Below are positions 36,575 to 45,741 of a stretch of 64,000 nucleotides of DNA, in pieces; positions within the stretch are counted from its first letter, which is position 1; each line of letters starts with the position of its first letter. A model generated the notes under the pieces. That model saw only the letters and a program-made list of their open reading frames with translations. It was not told where the DNA came from and did not search any database. Origin of the DNA: an uncultured Prevotellaceae bacterium (GTDB lineage Bacteria > Bacteroidota > Bacteroidia > Bacteroidales > Bacteroidaceae); NCBI GenBank assembly GCA_946415705.1, contig CAMKTN010000007.1, forward strand, positions 25,179 to 89,178, written 5' to 3'. The position numbers were made by a program, and so were the translations under genes.

Positions 36575-37486
36575 CTAGGGTTGGGAGTTGAAGAGTTTCA
36601 TGAACTCACGGGGGAAGGGGGTTTCGAAGTTCATAATCTGACCTGTGCGGGGGTGGTAGAAGTCGAGGCGGTAGGCGTGGAGGCAGAGGCGGCCGATGGG
36701 GTCGCTGCCGTCGCCGTACTTATCGTCGCCCTGCACGGGATGCCCGATATCCTGCATGTGGACACGAATCTGGTTCTTGCGACCCGTCTCCAGCTTCAGC
36801 TCCACGAGGGAGCGGGTTGGGGTTGTCTTGAGTGTGTGGTAGTGTGTGACCGCAAACTTACCGCCACCCGGGTCTTCGGGCGAGGAGTAGGTGATGTAGG
36901 CCTTGTTGTCCTTGAGCCATGACTCGATGGTGCCTTCCTCACGCTCCATCTCGCCACTGACAACAGCCACATAGCGACGGTCGAAGACGATTTCGTGCCA
37001 GTCCTCTTCGAGGATCTTGGCGATCTCGATGCTCTTGGCATACATCATCAGGCCGCTGGTGTCGCGGTCGAGGCGATGGACGGTGTGGGCAGTGCATTTG
37101 AAATGGCGCTTGGCGAAGTACTCGTCGAGGACCTGCTTGGCGGAGTATTGCTTGGCGGTGGCGGGCATGGAGAGGATGCCTACGGCTTTCTCGATGACCA
37201 CGAGGTCTTTGTCCTCATAGACAATCTTCACGTACTTGTTCTGCAGCTGGGTAGATTGCTTGTGCTTGCTCACACGCACGACCTGTCCCGGGTGCAGGGG
37301 CTCGTCGTAGCGAGTGGTGTTACGACGATCCACGGTGACACCGTGACCGGCGAGGATGTCCTTGGCACGGTTGCGCGAGATGCCGCTGAACTCCTTCATG
37401 AGGAACTCCAGGAGGGTGGTCTCCTCGCGGACGACCAGTTCGTTGTATTTCGAGGCGGCGTATTCTGCGCCGGAAAGATTCTTCAT
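36575..37486 (-). CDS. RluA family 23S rRNA/tRNA pseudouridine synthase
   Basis: 303 residues from ATG 37486. N-terminal S4 RNA-binding domain (about 10-80: F-S-G-I-S-R-N-R-A-K-D-I-L-A-G), then the synthase with the catalytic aspartate in H-R-L-D-R-D-T-S-G-L near 142 and K-N-Q-I-R-V-H near 258. Specific target (RluC/RluD class) not certain. Starts 1 bp after the rlmH stop codon, so the two rRNA-modifying enzymes are coupled. Confidence 0.92.
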   Translation of the reverse strand: MKNLSGAEYAASKYNELVVREETTLLEFLMKEFSGISRNRAKDILAGHGVTVDRRNTTRYDEPLHPGQVVRVSKHKQSTQLQNKYVKIVYEDKDLVVIEKAVGILSMPATAKQYSAKQVLDEYFAKRHFKCTAHTVHRLDRDTSGLMMYAKSIEIAKILEEDWHEIVFDRRYVAVVSGEMEREEGTIESWLKDNKAYITYSSPEDPGGGKFAVTHYHTLKTTPTRSLVELKLETGRKNQIRVHMQDIGHPVQGDDKYGDGSDPIGRLCLHAYRLDFYHPRTGQIMNFETPFPREFMKLFNSQP

Positions 37487-37487
37487 A

Positions 37488-37961
37488 TTACTCGTGATGA
37501 TAAGGCTCACCACGCAAGATGGTATGTGCGCGGTAAAGTTGTTCGACAAATAGTACGCGGATGAGCTGGTGGGAGAAGGTCATCTGCGACAGGGATATCT
37601 CTTCTTTGGCAAGGGTGTGGATGGAGGGGTCGAAGCCGTAGGGGCCGCCGACCACGAAGACCAAACGGCGCGCACCGGCGGCCATGCGCTTCTCCAGCCA
37701 ACGTGCGAAATCCACCGAGCGATGCTCGGCGCCGTGCTCGTCCAGCAGAATCAGATGGTCACCCGTCTGCAGCTGCTTGCGGATGAGGTCGGCCTCCTGT
37801 GCCTTCTGCTGCTCAGGGGTGAGCGCCTTGGTGTTGCGCAGCTCCGGGATGACCTCGAGGCTGAAGGGCACGTAGTGTGTGAGGCGCTTCGCGTAGTCAT
37901 CGATGAGCGCCTGCACATGCGGGTCTGTGGTCTTGCCTATGACGAGGAGAGTTAGTTTCAA
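37488..37961 (-). CDS. rlmH: 23S rRNA (pseudouridine1915-N3)-methyltransferase
   Basis: 157 residues. SPOUT methyltransferase, S-adenosylmethionine dependent. L-I-L-L-D-E-H-G near residue 71, V-V-G-G-P-Y-G-F near 103 and the C-terminal R-V-L-F-V-E-Q-L-Y-R-A-H-T-I-L are family motifs. No ATG precedes the conserved K-L-T-L-L-V-I-G; the start is a TTG at 37961-37959 that sits at the edge of a heptamer array, which may have replaced the original start region. Confidence 0.95.
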   Translation of the reverse strand: MKLTLLVIGKTTDPHVQALIDDYAKRLTHYVPFSLEVIPELRNTKALTPEQQKAQEADLIRKQLQTGDHLILLDEHGAEHRSVDFARWLEKRMAAGARRLVFVVGGPYGFDPSIHTLAKEEISLSQMTFSHQLIRVLFVEQLYRAHTILRGEPYHHE

Positions 37962-38037
37962 ATTGAGAATTGAAAATTGAGAATTGAAAATTGAAAATTA
38001 AACTTCTTAAACTCCTTAAACTTTTAAACGTTAAACG
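37962..38037. repeat. Heptamer array ATTGAGA/ATTGAAA at the rlmH start
   Basis: Five units at 37962-37996 (ATTGAGA, ATTGAAA, ATTGAGA, ATTGAAA, ATTGAAA), ATTAAAC, then a degenerate CTTAAAC-type tract to the next gene. Confidence 0.88.
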
Positions 38038-38038
38038 A

Positions 38039-39718
38039 CTACGGTTGAGGGTTGAGGAGTTGCAGGGCGAGGGGATCGCCGAGGTCAGCAGCACGCTGCA
38101 GGGCGGCACGAGCCTCGGGTTCTTTGCCTTGTGCACGCAGGCAGATACCGAGGATGCGATGGGCATCTGCAAACTCGGGGGCGAGGTCGATGGCCGCACG
38201 GGCGGCGGCGATGGCTTCGTCGAGTTGGTTGAAGCGGTAGTGCGCGACGGCGAGCTCCGCATGATAGAGCGGCTCGCGCGGTTCCATCTTCACGGCACGT
38301 TCGATATCGTCGAGGGCCTGCTGGAACATACGGCAATGCATCTCGGCCTGCTCACGACGGTAGTAGAAGTTCGCCGTCAGCGTGTTGGACTTGAGGTGCT
38401 CATAGTCGTTGAGGTCGCGCACAGCCTCGCGATAGCGCTCAAGGCTGAGGAGCGTGTTGGCTCGCATGAGCAAGGCCGGCGCTGCAGCCTCAACGTAGGG
38501 GCGTGTGAAGCAGGCCACAGCGCTATCCTGCAACGCCAGCACGGCGGTGGTGTCGCCTCGCATCTGCTGGCACTGCGCTGCATAGAGGTAGTTGTCGGCG
38601 GAGCGTAGGTTCGTCTGGTTGAGGGTGAGGAACTGCTCGCAGGCTTCGGCATAGCGCTTGAGGCTGTAGAGCAGCTGTGCCCGCAACGAGGCGTAGAGGG
38701 GCAGGGGATTCAAGGCGCTGGCGGCCTCCACATCCTGCAGGGCGGCTTCCAGTGTCCAGGTGTCAGGTACTTGACGCGCCTGTATCTGGCGGTAGTAGGT
38801 GTTGGCGCGTGAGTAACGGAGCTCATCTTCCTTCGACGTGGCCTTGATGCCTGCGGTCCAGGTCGTCTCGGCTTCATCGAAGCGCCCCTGCGCAGCCTGC
38901 ATCTCCGCTAGCATCGTATAGCCGTTGGTCTCCGCGGGGAAACGGGTGATGTAGTCGTTGACGTAGGAGAGATAAGTGGCTGTATCGCGCGTTCCTAATA
39001 AGAATATAAAGCTGTTGGCCTGGCTGGCCTCGGCGGGCAGCGCTTTCTTCATCGGGATGGCCTGGTAGTCGGCATTCGCAGGCGTCAGGGCGCTGGTGTG
39101 AAGGCTGTCGGCAAATAGGGCTGAGACGGCATAGGAACAGGTGTCCTTGACCGACGCCGCCATCTGCAGAAGGCCGATGACCTGACCGCCTTCGTTCATG
39201 ACGGGACAGGACGCCCATTTCTCGGTGAGGCGCACAGGCAGCGTGTAGTAGGGGTGGTCGCCGCTGAAGGTGGAGACGGCACTGATGACAGTAGCCGCAG
39301 GCTTCCCATCCTGACTGCTTGAATAAGGGAGAATGAAGGCTTTGTCGCCGCTGACGCTGGAGGCTGTGGCAACGGCCAGGGCTGGTGTCTTCGTAGCTTC
39401 CACTTGAAGTTTCACGACATCATAAAGCGAGTTGGCCCCCAGGATGCACGTGACGGGGTATTCATGCCCAGCAGCATCGAAGGCCACAGCGCGCGCGGCC
39501 CCCTTAAAGGATTTATAGTCGGAGAGCGCGATGCCGTCGGCGCTGACATAGAACCCCGTGGTCGAATGAAGCATCTGCCCCTGCGGGTCGTAGGTGATGA
39601 TGCTTAGCATCGCCTTCTGCGCTTTCTTTGCCCATTTAGGTGTTTGCGCAGCGAGGGGGAGGGCGATGGCCGCAACGATGGCGAGGAGAAGGGCGCGTAG
39701 GGGATTATTTTTCAGCAT
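38039..39718 (-). CDS. Exported degenerate trypsin-like domain with TPR repeats
   Basis: 559 residues. Signal peptide ends near L-A-A-Q (25). Residues 30-215 look like an S1/HtrA protease fold (S-T-T-G-F-Y-V-S-A-D-G-I-A-L-S-D near 51; A-F-I-L-P-Y near 130; C-P-V-M-N-E-G-G-Q-V-I-G-L near 170). The catalytic histidine position reads S-D-Y-K-S-F and the G-N-S-G-G-P loop reads W-A-S-C-P-V, so proteolysis is unlikely. From about 255 tetratricopeptide repeats run to the end. Probably a periplasmic scaffold. Overlaps recN by 14 bp. Confidence 0.8.
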   Translation of the reverse strand: MLKNNPLRALLLAIVAAIALPLAAQTPKWAKKAQKAMLSIITYDPQGQMLHSTTGFYVSADGIALSDYKSFKGAARAVAFDAAGHEYPVTCILGANSLYDVVKLQVEATKTPALAVATASSVSGDKAFILPYSSSQDGKPAATVISAVSTFSGDHPYYTLPVRLTEKWASCPVMNEGGQVIGLLQMAASVKDTCSYAVSALFADSLHTSALTPANADYQAIPMKKALPAEASQANSFIFLLGTRDTATYLSYVNDYITRFPAETNGYTMLAEMQAAQGRFDEAETTWTAGIKATSKEDELRYSRANTYYRQIQARQVPDTWTLEAALQDVEAASALNPLPLYASLRAQLLYSLKRYAEACEQFLTLNQTNLRSADNYLYAAQCQQMRGDTTAVLALQDSAVACFTRPYVEAAAPALLMRANTLLSLERYREAVRDLNDYEHLKSNTLTANFYYRREQAEMHCRMFQQALDDIERAVKMEPREPLYHAELAVAHYRFNQLDEAIAAARAAIDLAPEFADAHRILGICLRAQGKEPEARAALQRAADLGDPLALQLLNPQP

Positions 39719-41384
39719 GTTTCAATAAAGTCTTGGCATTGGCAATGGCCTCCGCAGTCACCTCAGCACCACTGAGCATGTGGGCCAACTCTGTGACACG
39801 CGCCTCATCATCAAGGCGTTCGATATGGCTGGTGGTGCTGTCATCATTGTCCTCTTTATAGACGCGATAATGAAAGCGTCCCATGGCGGCAATCTGCGGT
39901 AGGTGAGTAATGGAGATAACCTGTCGGCCGCCATCGCCCATGGTGCGCATCATTGCCGCCATGCGCTCGGCCATCTGACCGCTGACGCCGGTGTCGATCT
40001 CGTCGAAGATGATGGTGGGTTGCTGCACAGCGCTGCTGATGAGCGCCTTCAGGGACAGCATCACACGTGCAATTTCACCGCCTGAAGCAATGTCCGAGAT
40101 GGGCTGCAGCTGACCGCTCTTATTGGCGCAGAACAGGAAGCAGACGTTGTCCAGTCCTGAGGGGGCAGGCTCCGGGCGCAGGTTGACAGTCACTTGAAAA
40201 CGTACGTTGGGAATACCCAGCGGCACCAGCAGTTCGCAGATCTGTTCCTCTACCTTGTGTGCCGCCTCCTGGCGCAGTGCCGTGAGCTGTGCACCAGCCT
40301 GCTGCAAGGCCTGCTGTGCCTGCGTACATTCCTGGCGCAGCGTCATGAGCTGCTCGTCGCTGTTGTCGATGAGTGCCAGGCGGTTGCGGAAGTCTTCTGC
40401 GATGTCGATGAGCTGTTGCTCGGTTTGCACATGGTGCTTCTGCTGGGTGCTGTACAAGGCGCTGAGCCATTCGTGGACCGTTTCCAGACGCGAGGGGTTG
40501 ACATCAATGTCTTCGGCCTGTGCGCCAAGCTCCATGGCGATGTCCTTCAGCTCTATCTGGCAGTTGCCGAGGCGCTCTGTGAGTTCCTCCGCCGCAGGGA
40601 GCAAGGTCGCGATGGACGACAGCTGGCGCTCGGCCATCCGCAGGGCGGGTAGGATAGCGTTCTCCGTGCGGTCGTCACCCTGCAGCAACTGTTCCGTGGT
40701 CCATAGTGCCTCGCGGATCTCCTCGGCGTGCTCCAGGACCTGTGCTTCCTGCTCCATCTCTTCTTGTTTGCCAACTTCCAGCTGCAGCTCATCGAGCTGT
40801 TCCAACTGAAAGCGCAGGTAGTCCTCATCATCGCGACCGCGTGAGAGGGCTGCCTCGGCCTCCTGCAGACGGCGTTGCGCCGTATGATAAGCGTTGTAGC
40901 AGGCGGTGTAGACCTCGCGCTGCGACTGGTCCTGAGCAATGATGTCCAACACATTGAGCTGGAAATCCTCCTGCCCGAGGAGCAGGTTCTGATGCTGGGA
41001 GTGAATGTCTATGAGCTGACTGCCGAGCGCGCGCAGCTGTGCCACCTGTGCAGGGGTATCGTTGATGAACGCACGACTTTTACCCGTATCTGTTAACTCT
41101 CTGCGAATGATGCAACTGCGGCCGTCGAAATCAATGTCGTTATCCTCGAAGAAGCCGTCCATGTGATAGCCATCGAGGTCGAATTCAGCCTCGATGGTAC
41201 AACGCTTGGCACCGGCCTTGAGCATCCGTGTCTCAGCACGGCCGCCCAGTAACAGGCCGATGGCTCCGAGGAGGATACTTTTACCGGCACCTGTCTCGCC
41301 GGTGATCACGGAGAAACCGCGCTCGAAGTCAATATGTAGCTCGCTAATTAGCGCGTAGTTTTGTATGGAAAGTGAGAGAAGCAA
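39705..41384 (-). CDS. recN: DNA repair ATPase RecN
   Basis: 559 residues. SMC-like double-strand-break repair protein: Walker A G-E-T-G-A-G-K-S near residue 30, a long coiled coil (about 160-370), then A-S-G-G-E-I-A-R near 442 and I-I-F-D-E-I-D-T-G-V-S-G near 474. Start is a TTG at 41384 (family proteins begin M-L-x-S-L-S-I-Q-N), about 13 bp from a heptamer array, the second TTG start beside an array in this window. Confidence 0.95.
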   Translation of the reverse strand: MLLSLSIQNYALISELHIDFERGFSVITGETGAGKSILLGAIGLLLGGRAETRMLKAGAKRCTIEAEFDLDGYHMDGFFEDNDIDFDGRSCIIRRELTDTGKSRAFINDTPAQVAQLRALGSQLIDIHSQHQNLLLGQEDFQLNVLDIIAQDQSQREVYTACYNAYHTAQRRLQEAEAALSRGRDDEDYLRFQLEQLDELQLEVGKQEEMEQEAQVLEHAEEIREALWTTEQLLQGDDRTENAILPALRMAERQLSSIATLLPAAEELTERLGNCQIELKDIAMELGAQAEDIDVNPSRLETVHEWLSALYSTQQKHHVQTEQQLIDIAEDFRNRLALIDNSDEQLMTLRQECTQAQQALQQAGAQLTALRQEAAHKVEEQICELLVPLGIPNVRFQVTVNLRPEPAPSGLDNVCFLFCANKSGQLQPISDIASGGEIARVMLSLKALISSAVQQPTIIFDEIDTGVSGQMAERMAAMMRTMGDGGRQVISITHLPQIAAMGRFHYRVYKEDNDDSTTSHIERLDDEARVTELAHMLSGAEVTAEAIANAKTLLKHAEK

Positions 41385-41396
41385 TCTTTTTTTGAA

Positions 41397-41424
41397 GTTT
41401 AAAGTTTAAGGTTTAAAGTTTAAG
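41397..41424. repeat. Heptamer array GTTTAAA/GTTTAAG, four units
   Basis: Alternating GTTTAAA, GTTTAAG, GTTTAAA, GTTTAAG between the recN start and the DUF4835 stop codon. Confidence 0.88.
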
Positions 41425-41432
41425 GTTGAGCG

Positions 41433-42332
41433 CTACTGCTTGATCTTTTCCCAATAGTTGTTCTGCGAAGGGTTAATGCGGAAGAGGATGTCGTAGATCT
41501 CCTCGCGTTCCTTGGAAGTACCCTGTCCGCTGAAGATGCTCACGATTTCGTCGCGCTTGTAGTCGGTGAAGATCTGGGGAAGCATGCTCAGCGACTTGTT
41601 CTCATGGGATTCCTTGAGGAGGCGGATGGCCTCGGCGATGGCGGCACGTGAGTTCTCGGTGTTCTCTGCCATGTGGTCAAGTCCCGTGCGATAGTAGATA
41701 TACTGCAATTGACGGAAGGGTTCCATCGAGCCGTCGAGGTAGTCGTTGATGATGGCATAGCGGTTCTTGGTGTCATCGAAGGCTTTCCAACCTTTGAAGC
41801 CCATCATCTCGGCATTGGTGCAGACGTTCTGTGCCATCTGCAGCACCGAGGTGCCACCCATAGGCGACATCGAATCTAAATCCATTCCTATCAGCAGATA
41901 AGCCCAATAGGCTAACATCGCCGTGAGGTTGTTATCTACTTGCTCCGGTCGCCATTCCAGCTGGTCAAACTCCTGGAAGTTGAACGCCACATCTTTGTCC
42001 GTCATGCTGAACACCGTGGTCGTGTAGCTTGAGTTGAAGACCGGTCGGATGCCGGCAACAATCAGGCTGCCCGTGAAGGAGTTGTCCGTCTCGCTGTAGG
42101 TGTCGATGGTGAAGTTGAAGGTACATTGTATGCGTTCGAAATCGCGATACTTAAATTCTGTCCACGCGCTTTCGTTCAGTAGACGTGTGATCTTGTCTTG
42201 CAACGCATCGAAGACTCCAGACTTGGTGTTGGAGACCTGTTGGCGGTTGATGCTGACCTTGGCATTCAGTTCCTGGGCACGAAGGCCGGAGGCGAAGGCT
42301 GTCAGTAGGAGGACAAACAACAACTTCTTCAT
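41433..42332 (-). CDS. DUF4835 family exported protein
   Basis: 299 residues from ATG 42332. Signal peptide ends near L-R-A-Q (20). The mature chain starts E-L-N-A-K-V-S-I-N-R-Q-Q-V, as in DUF4835, and ends D-I-L-F-R-I-N-P-S-Q-N. Family members sit next to coaBC and recN in Bacteroidota, as here; the function is not established. The longer frame upstream of 42332 overlaps coaBC and is rejected. Confidence 0.88.
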   Translation of the reverse strand: MKKLLFVLLLTAFASGLRAQELNAKVSINRQQVSNTKSGVFDALQDKITRLLNESAWTEFKYRDFERIQCTFNFTIDTYSETDNSFTGSLIVAGIRPVFNSSYTTTVFSMTDKDVAFNFQEFDQLEWRPEQVDNNLTAMLAYWAYLLIGMDLDSMSPMGGTSVLQMAQNVCTNAEMMGFKGWKAFDDTKNRYAIINDYLDGSMEPFRQLQYIYYRTGLDHMAENTENSRAAIAEAIRLLKESHENKSLSMLPQIFTDYKRDEIVSIFSGQGTSKEREEIYDILFRINPSQNNYWEKIKQ

Positions 42333-42336
42333 AGTC

Positions 42337-43527
42337 CTAAAACAATTTGACAAGTTGGTCAATGATATCGCTTGCCACCTCACGCTTGGGCTTGAGCGGG
42401 TAGGGGAGACGTTCCGAGGGAGTGATGATGGTCACCTTGTTGGTATCGTGCTGGAAGCCGGCACCCTCGTCGTTGAGCGAGTTCATGACGATGAAGTCCA
42501 GATGCTTGCGCTGCAGCTTCTCCTGGGCATGTGCCAGCTCGTCGTTGGTCTCCAGGGCAAAACCCACAAGCTTCTGGCCTTCACGCTTCATCTCACCCAG
42601 ACTACGCGCGATGTCCTGTGTGGGCTTCAGGCGCAGCACCAGGCCATCGCCCTCGCGCTTGATCTTGTTGTCGGCGACCTGTTCGGGTGTGAAATCAGCA
42701 ACGGCCGCACAGAGGATGGCGGCATCGCAGTCAGGGAAGAGCCGACTGGCGGCGTCCCACATCTGCTGCGCGCTCTCCACACGTGTGAGCGTGATACCTC
42801 TTTCTTGTGTCATGCACTGCACGGGGCCACAGACCATCTCCACCTGAGCGCCACGACGCGCACACTCCTCGGCCAGCGCGAAGCCCATCTTCCCACTGGA
42901 GTAGTTGCCGATAAAGCGGACGGGGTCAATACGCTCGTAGGTAGGACCGGCGGTAATCAGGATGCGACGATCCGTGAGGGGTTTAAGAGGTTTAAGGGGT
43001 GCAAGATGTTTAAGGACCACCTCTGCAATCTTCTCAGGCTCTTCCATACGCCCCTTGCCCACGAGATGACTGGCCAGCTCCCCGCTGGCAGGCTCTATGA
43101 TGGTCACGCCACGCGCCTTGAGCAGCTGCAGATTGTCCTGCGTGGAGGGGTGCGCCCACATATCCAGGTCCATGGCCGGCGCCACGAACACGGGAGCCTT
43201 CATGGAGAGGTAAGTGGTTACGAGCATATTATCCGCAATGCCATGTGCCATCTTACCGATGGTGGAGGCGGTGGCGGGAGCAATGACCATTGCATCAGCC
43301 CATAGCCCCAGATCGACATGGCTGTGCCATGTGCCGTCGCGCTGCGCGAAGAACTCGCTAATGACGGGCTTCGAGGTCAGCGCTGACAATGTGATAGGGG
43401 TGATGAACTCCTTTCCCGCAGGGGTGATGACCACCTGCACTTCGTGACCTTGTTTCACGAACTGGCGAATGAGCGTGCAGGCCTTATAGGCTGCAATGCT
43501 GCCGGTGATGCCTAAGACAATCTTCAT
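42337..43527 (-). CDS. coaBC: Phosphopantothenoylcysteine synthetase/decarboxylase
   Basis: 396 residues. Two steps of coenzyme A synthesis. N-terminal FMN-dependent CoaC domain (G-I-T-G-S-I-A-A-Y-K at residue 6; catalytic His in G-T-W-H-S-H-V-D-L near 71; P-A-M-D-L-D-M-W near 116), then the CoaB domain (about 190-395) with T-A-G-P-T-Y-E-R-I-D-P-V-R-F and K-I-K-R. Stop codon 4 bp before DUF4835. Confidence 0.96.
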   Translation of the reverse strand: MKIVLGITGSIAAYKACTLIRQFVKQGHEVQVVITPAGKEFITPITLSALTSKPVISEFFAQRDGTWHSHVDLGLWADAMVIAPATASTIGKMAHGIADNMLVTTYLSMKAPVFVAPAMDLDMWAHPSTQDNLQLLKARGVTIIEPASGELASHLVGKGRMEEPEKIAEVVLKHLAPLKPLKPLTDRRILITAGPTYERIDPVRFIGNYSSGKMGFALAEECARRGAQVEMVCGPVQCMTQERGITLTRVESAQQMWDAASRLFPDCDAAILCAAVADFTPEQVADNKIKREGDGLVLRLKPTQDIARSLGEMKREGQKLVGFALETNDELAHAQEKLQRKHLDFIVMNSLNDEGAGFQHDTNKVTIITPSERLPYPLKPKREVASDIIDQLVKLF

Positions 43528-43560
43528 CTGATGGTATTACAGATTTTCGAAAGAACGTAT

Positions 43561-44337
43561 TCAGCGGTTGGTGCTCTTGCTGCGGAGTGCAATCTCTGTC
43601 AGCACCTGCTTCGTGTTACGGGCGAAGTCGCCCTGCATGATCCAACTGAAATAACCAGGGTCGCGGCGCAGCACCTCTGCCACGGGCATCCCTTTGTATT
43701 TGCCGAAATTGAAGATCTCGGTACCCTTGTCATCGCGCACGATACGTCCGGCAAAGTCCACGTTGCGGTCGCGCTGGGAATACTCGGCCAGGAAGTTGAT
43801 ATCGTTCTGCAGCACATCGGGGTAGTGGTCCAGCTGCGCGCAGAGCACCTCATAGGTGGCCTTGGTGTCAGCGAGCGCTGAATGGGCGTCTTCGAGGTTC
43901 TTGTGGCAGTAGAACTGATAGGCGGCGATGAGCGTGCGGCGTTCCAGCTTGTGATAGATGTTCTGGACATCCACACGGCGGCATTTGCCGAGATCCACGT
44001 TTATGCCGGCACGCAGGAACTCCTCGGCCAGCATCGGGATATCGAAATGGTTGGAGTTGAAACCGCCGAGGTCGCAGTCCTTCATGAATGCCCATATATC
44101 GGCAGCCACGTCAGCGAACTGCGGACAGTCGGCCACGTCCTGGTCATAGATGCCGTGCACCTTCGAGGCCTCCTCGGGGATATGCATACCAGGGTTGATG
44201 CGCATCACCTTAGATTCCTCGTTGCCGTTGGGGAACACCTTCAGCAGGCATATCTCTACGATGCGGTCATTGACGATATCAATGCCCGTCGTTTCGAGGT
44301 CAAAGAAGACAATTGGATAGTCTAAATGTAGTTTCAT
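43561..44337 (-). CDS. DnaQ-like 3'-5' exonuclease
   Basis: 258 residues from ATG 44337. DEDDh exonuclease motifs: D-L-E-T-T-G (residue 12), G-G-F-N-S-N-H-F-D-I-P near 92, and H-S-A-L-A-D-T-K-A-T near 153. The C-terminal part (F-N-F-G-K-Y-K-G-M-P-V-A-E-V near 210) is a small DUF3820-like domain. It could proofread for DNA polymerase III or act in repair; its place next to dnaN supports a replication role. Confidence 0.9.
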   Translation of the reverse strand: MKLHLDYPIVFFDLETTGIDIVNDRIVEICLLKVFPNGNEESKVMRINPGMHIPEEASKVHGIYDQDVADCPQFADVAADIWAFMKDCDLGGFNSNHFDIPMLAEEFLRAGINVDLGKCRRVDVQNIYHKLERRTLIAAYQFYCHKNLEDAHSALADTKATYEVLCAQLDHYPDVLQNDINFLAEYSQRDRNVDFAGRIVRDDKGTEIFNFGKYKGMPVAEVLRRDPGYFSWIMQGDFARNTKQVLTEIALRSKSTNR

Positions 44338-44421
44338 AAAGTGAATATCTGATGAAAAGGAATAACAGATTAGCAAACCTTTCAGAGCTCGCTAATCTGT
44401 TAAAAGTCAATATCTGAAATA

Positions 44422-45546
44422 TTAGTCATTCAACATCATAGGCATCAGCAGCATGAGGATCTCCTCGCCCTCTTTCTGCTCAGCCGGCGTGATGATGCCG
44501 GCACGTCCGGGATCAGCCAGCTCGAAGTTCACCTCGCTGCCTTCCAGGTTACCGAGGATGTCCAGCAGAAGGGTACCCTTGAAGCCAATGTTGATGGCGG
44601 GGAAGTCATATTCGCACATGAGGCGCTCTTCAGCCGATGTGGAGAAATCCACATCCTGACCGCTCACCGTCAGCAGGTTCTTCTTAAAGGCCAGTTTCAC
44701 CTGTGCACTGCTTTGGCTGCTGAACACCAGCACGCGCTTGAGCGTGGAGACGAGGGCGGCACGGTCGATGGTGGCCTTGTAGGGGTTATTCTGTGGAATC
44801 ACGCTGTTGTAGTTCGGATAGCGCCCGTCGATGAGGCGGCAGGTGAGGGTATAGTCGGCGGTCTCCAACTTCGCCATCTTATCGTTGAAGGTCAGCTCTG
44901 CCGTGGCGTCGCCCTTCTGCAGGAGACCCTTCAGGATGTTGGCGGGCTTTTTAGGAAGGATGAATCCCATCTGCTGCTCGCTCTTCACAGAGTATTCCTT
45001 CTTACGCACCAACTTGCGGCCGTCGGTACCGACGAATACGAGGCAGTCGGGGGTGAAGTCAAAGTAGATACCGGTCATCACAGGGCGGATCTCATCATCG
45101 GCCGTGGCGAAGATGCTCTGGTTGATGCCTGCCAGCAAGACGCTCTGCTTCAGCGTGAAGCAGTGTGCGTCGGTGTCGATGTTATGCGGAGCAGGATACT
45201 CGTCGGCACGCTCACCTGCAATGCTGAAGGTACCGTTCTGGTACTGGCCCACAATCTTCATGCTTTCCAGGTCGATGTCCAGCGTGATGGGCTGGTCAGA
45301 GATCTCCTTGAGGGAGTCCTGAATGGTCTTGGCCTTGATGCAGAAGCGGGCATTCATGTCGCTCTCGATCAATTCCACGCTGGTGACGAGGGTCGTCTCA
45401 CTGTCAGAAGCCGTGATGGACATCTTCTGGTTATCGACGTCGAAGAGATAGCAGTCCAGGATGGGCAGTGAGTTCTTGTTGTTGAGTACTCGGTTGATGG
45501 AGGTGAGGCGACCGAAGAGGGCCGCGCTGGAGACTTTAATCTTCAT
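44422..45546 (-). CDS. dnaN: DNA polymerase III sliding clamp (beta subunit)
   Basis: 374 residues, normal length. Begins M-K-I-K-V-S-S-A-A-L and ends in a clamp C-terminus with L-M-L-P-M-M-L-N. Three repeated clamp domains. R-P-V-M-T-G-I-Y near 155 is typical. Heads the leftward dnaN-exonuclease-coaBC-DUF4835-recN block behind a well-formed promoter. Confidence 0.97.
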   Translation of the reverse strand: MKIKVSSAALFGRLTSINRVLNNKNSLPILDCYLFDVDNQKMSITASDSETTLVTSVELIESDMNARFCIKAKTIQDSLKEISDQPITLDIDLESMKIVGQYQNGTFSIAGERADEYPAPHNIDTDAHCFTLKQSVLLAGINQSIFATADDEIRPVMTGIYFDFTPDCLVFVGTDGRKLVRKKEYSVKSEQQMGFILPKKPANILKGLLQKGDATAELTFNDKMAKLETADYTLTCRLIDGRYPNYNSVIPQNNPYKATIDRAALVSTLKRVLVFSSQSSAQVKLAFKKNLLTVSGQDVDFSTSAEERLMCEYDFPAINIGFKGTLLLDILGNLEGSEVNFELADPGRAGIITPAEQKEGEEILMLLMPMMLND

Positions 45547-45607
45547 ATTCTATACTTTTTTGTTGTTATCACGGGCAAAAAGGCAGCAGATGCCTACTAA
45601 AACCGAG

Positions 45608-45639
45608 CAAAATTAATGACTTTTGTCCGAATAGGCAAA
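45608..45639 (-). promoter_or_regulatory. Bacteroidota promoter for dnaN
   Basis: Minus strand TTTG (45639-45636), 20 bp, TAATTTTG (45615-45608); leader of about 55 nt. Confidence 0.8.
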
Positions 45640-45655
45640 AAAAACAGCCAAAAAG

Positions 45656-45687
45656 TTTCAAAAGATGAAGAGAAAGGCCTATATTTG
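45656..45687 (+). promoter_or_regulatory. Promoter for the DUF3127 SSB-like gene
   Basis: TTTC (45656-45659, one mismatch), 20 bp, TATATTTG (45680-45687). It fixes the gene start at 45742, downstream of the longer open frame from 45616. Confidence 0.65.
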
Positions 45688-45741
45688 CATCGCTTTTCCA
45701 AAAAGGACTCATTATTTTACTATAAAAATCACATTTCAAAC

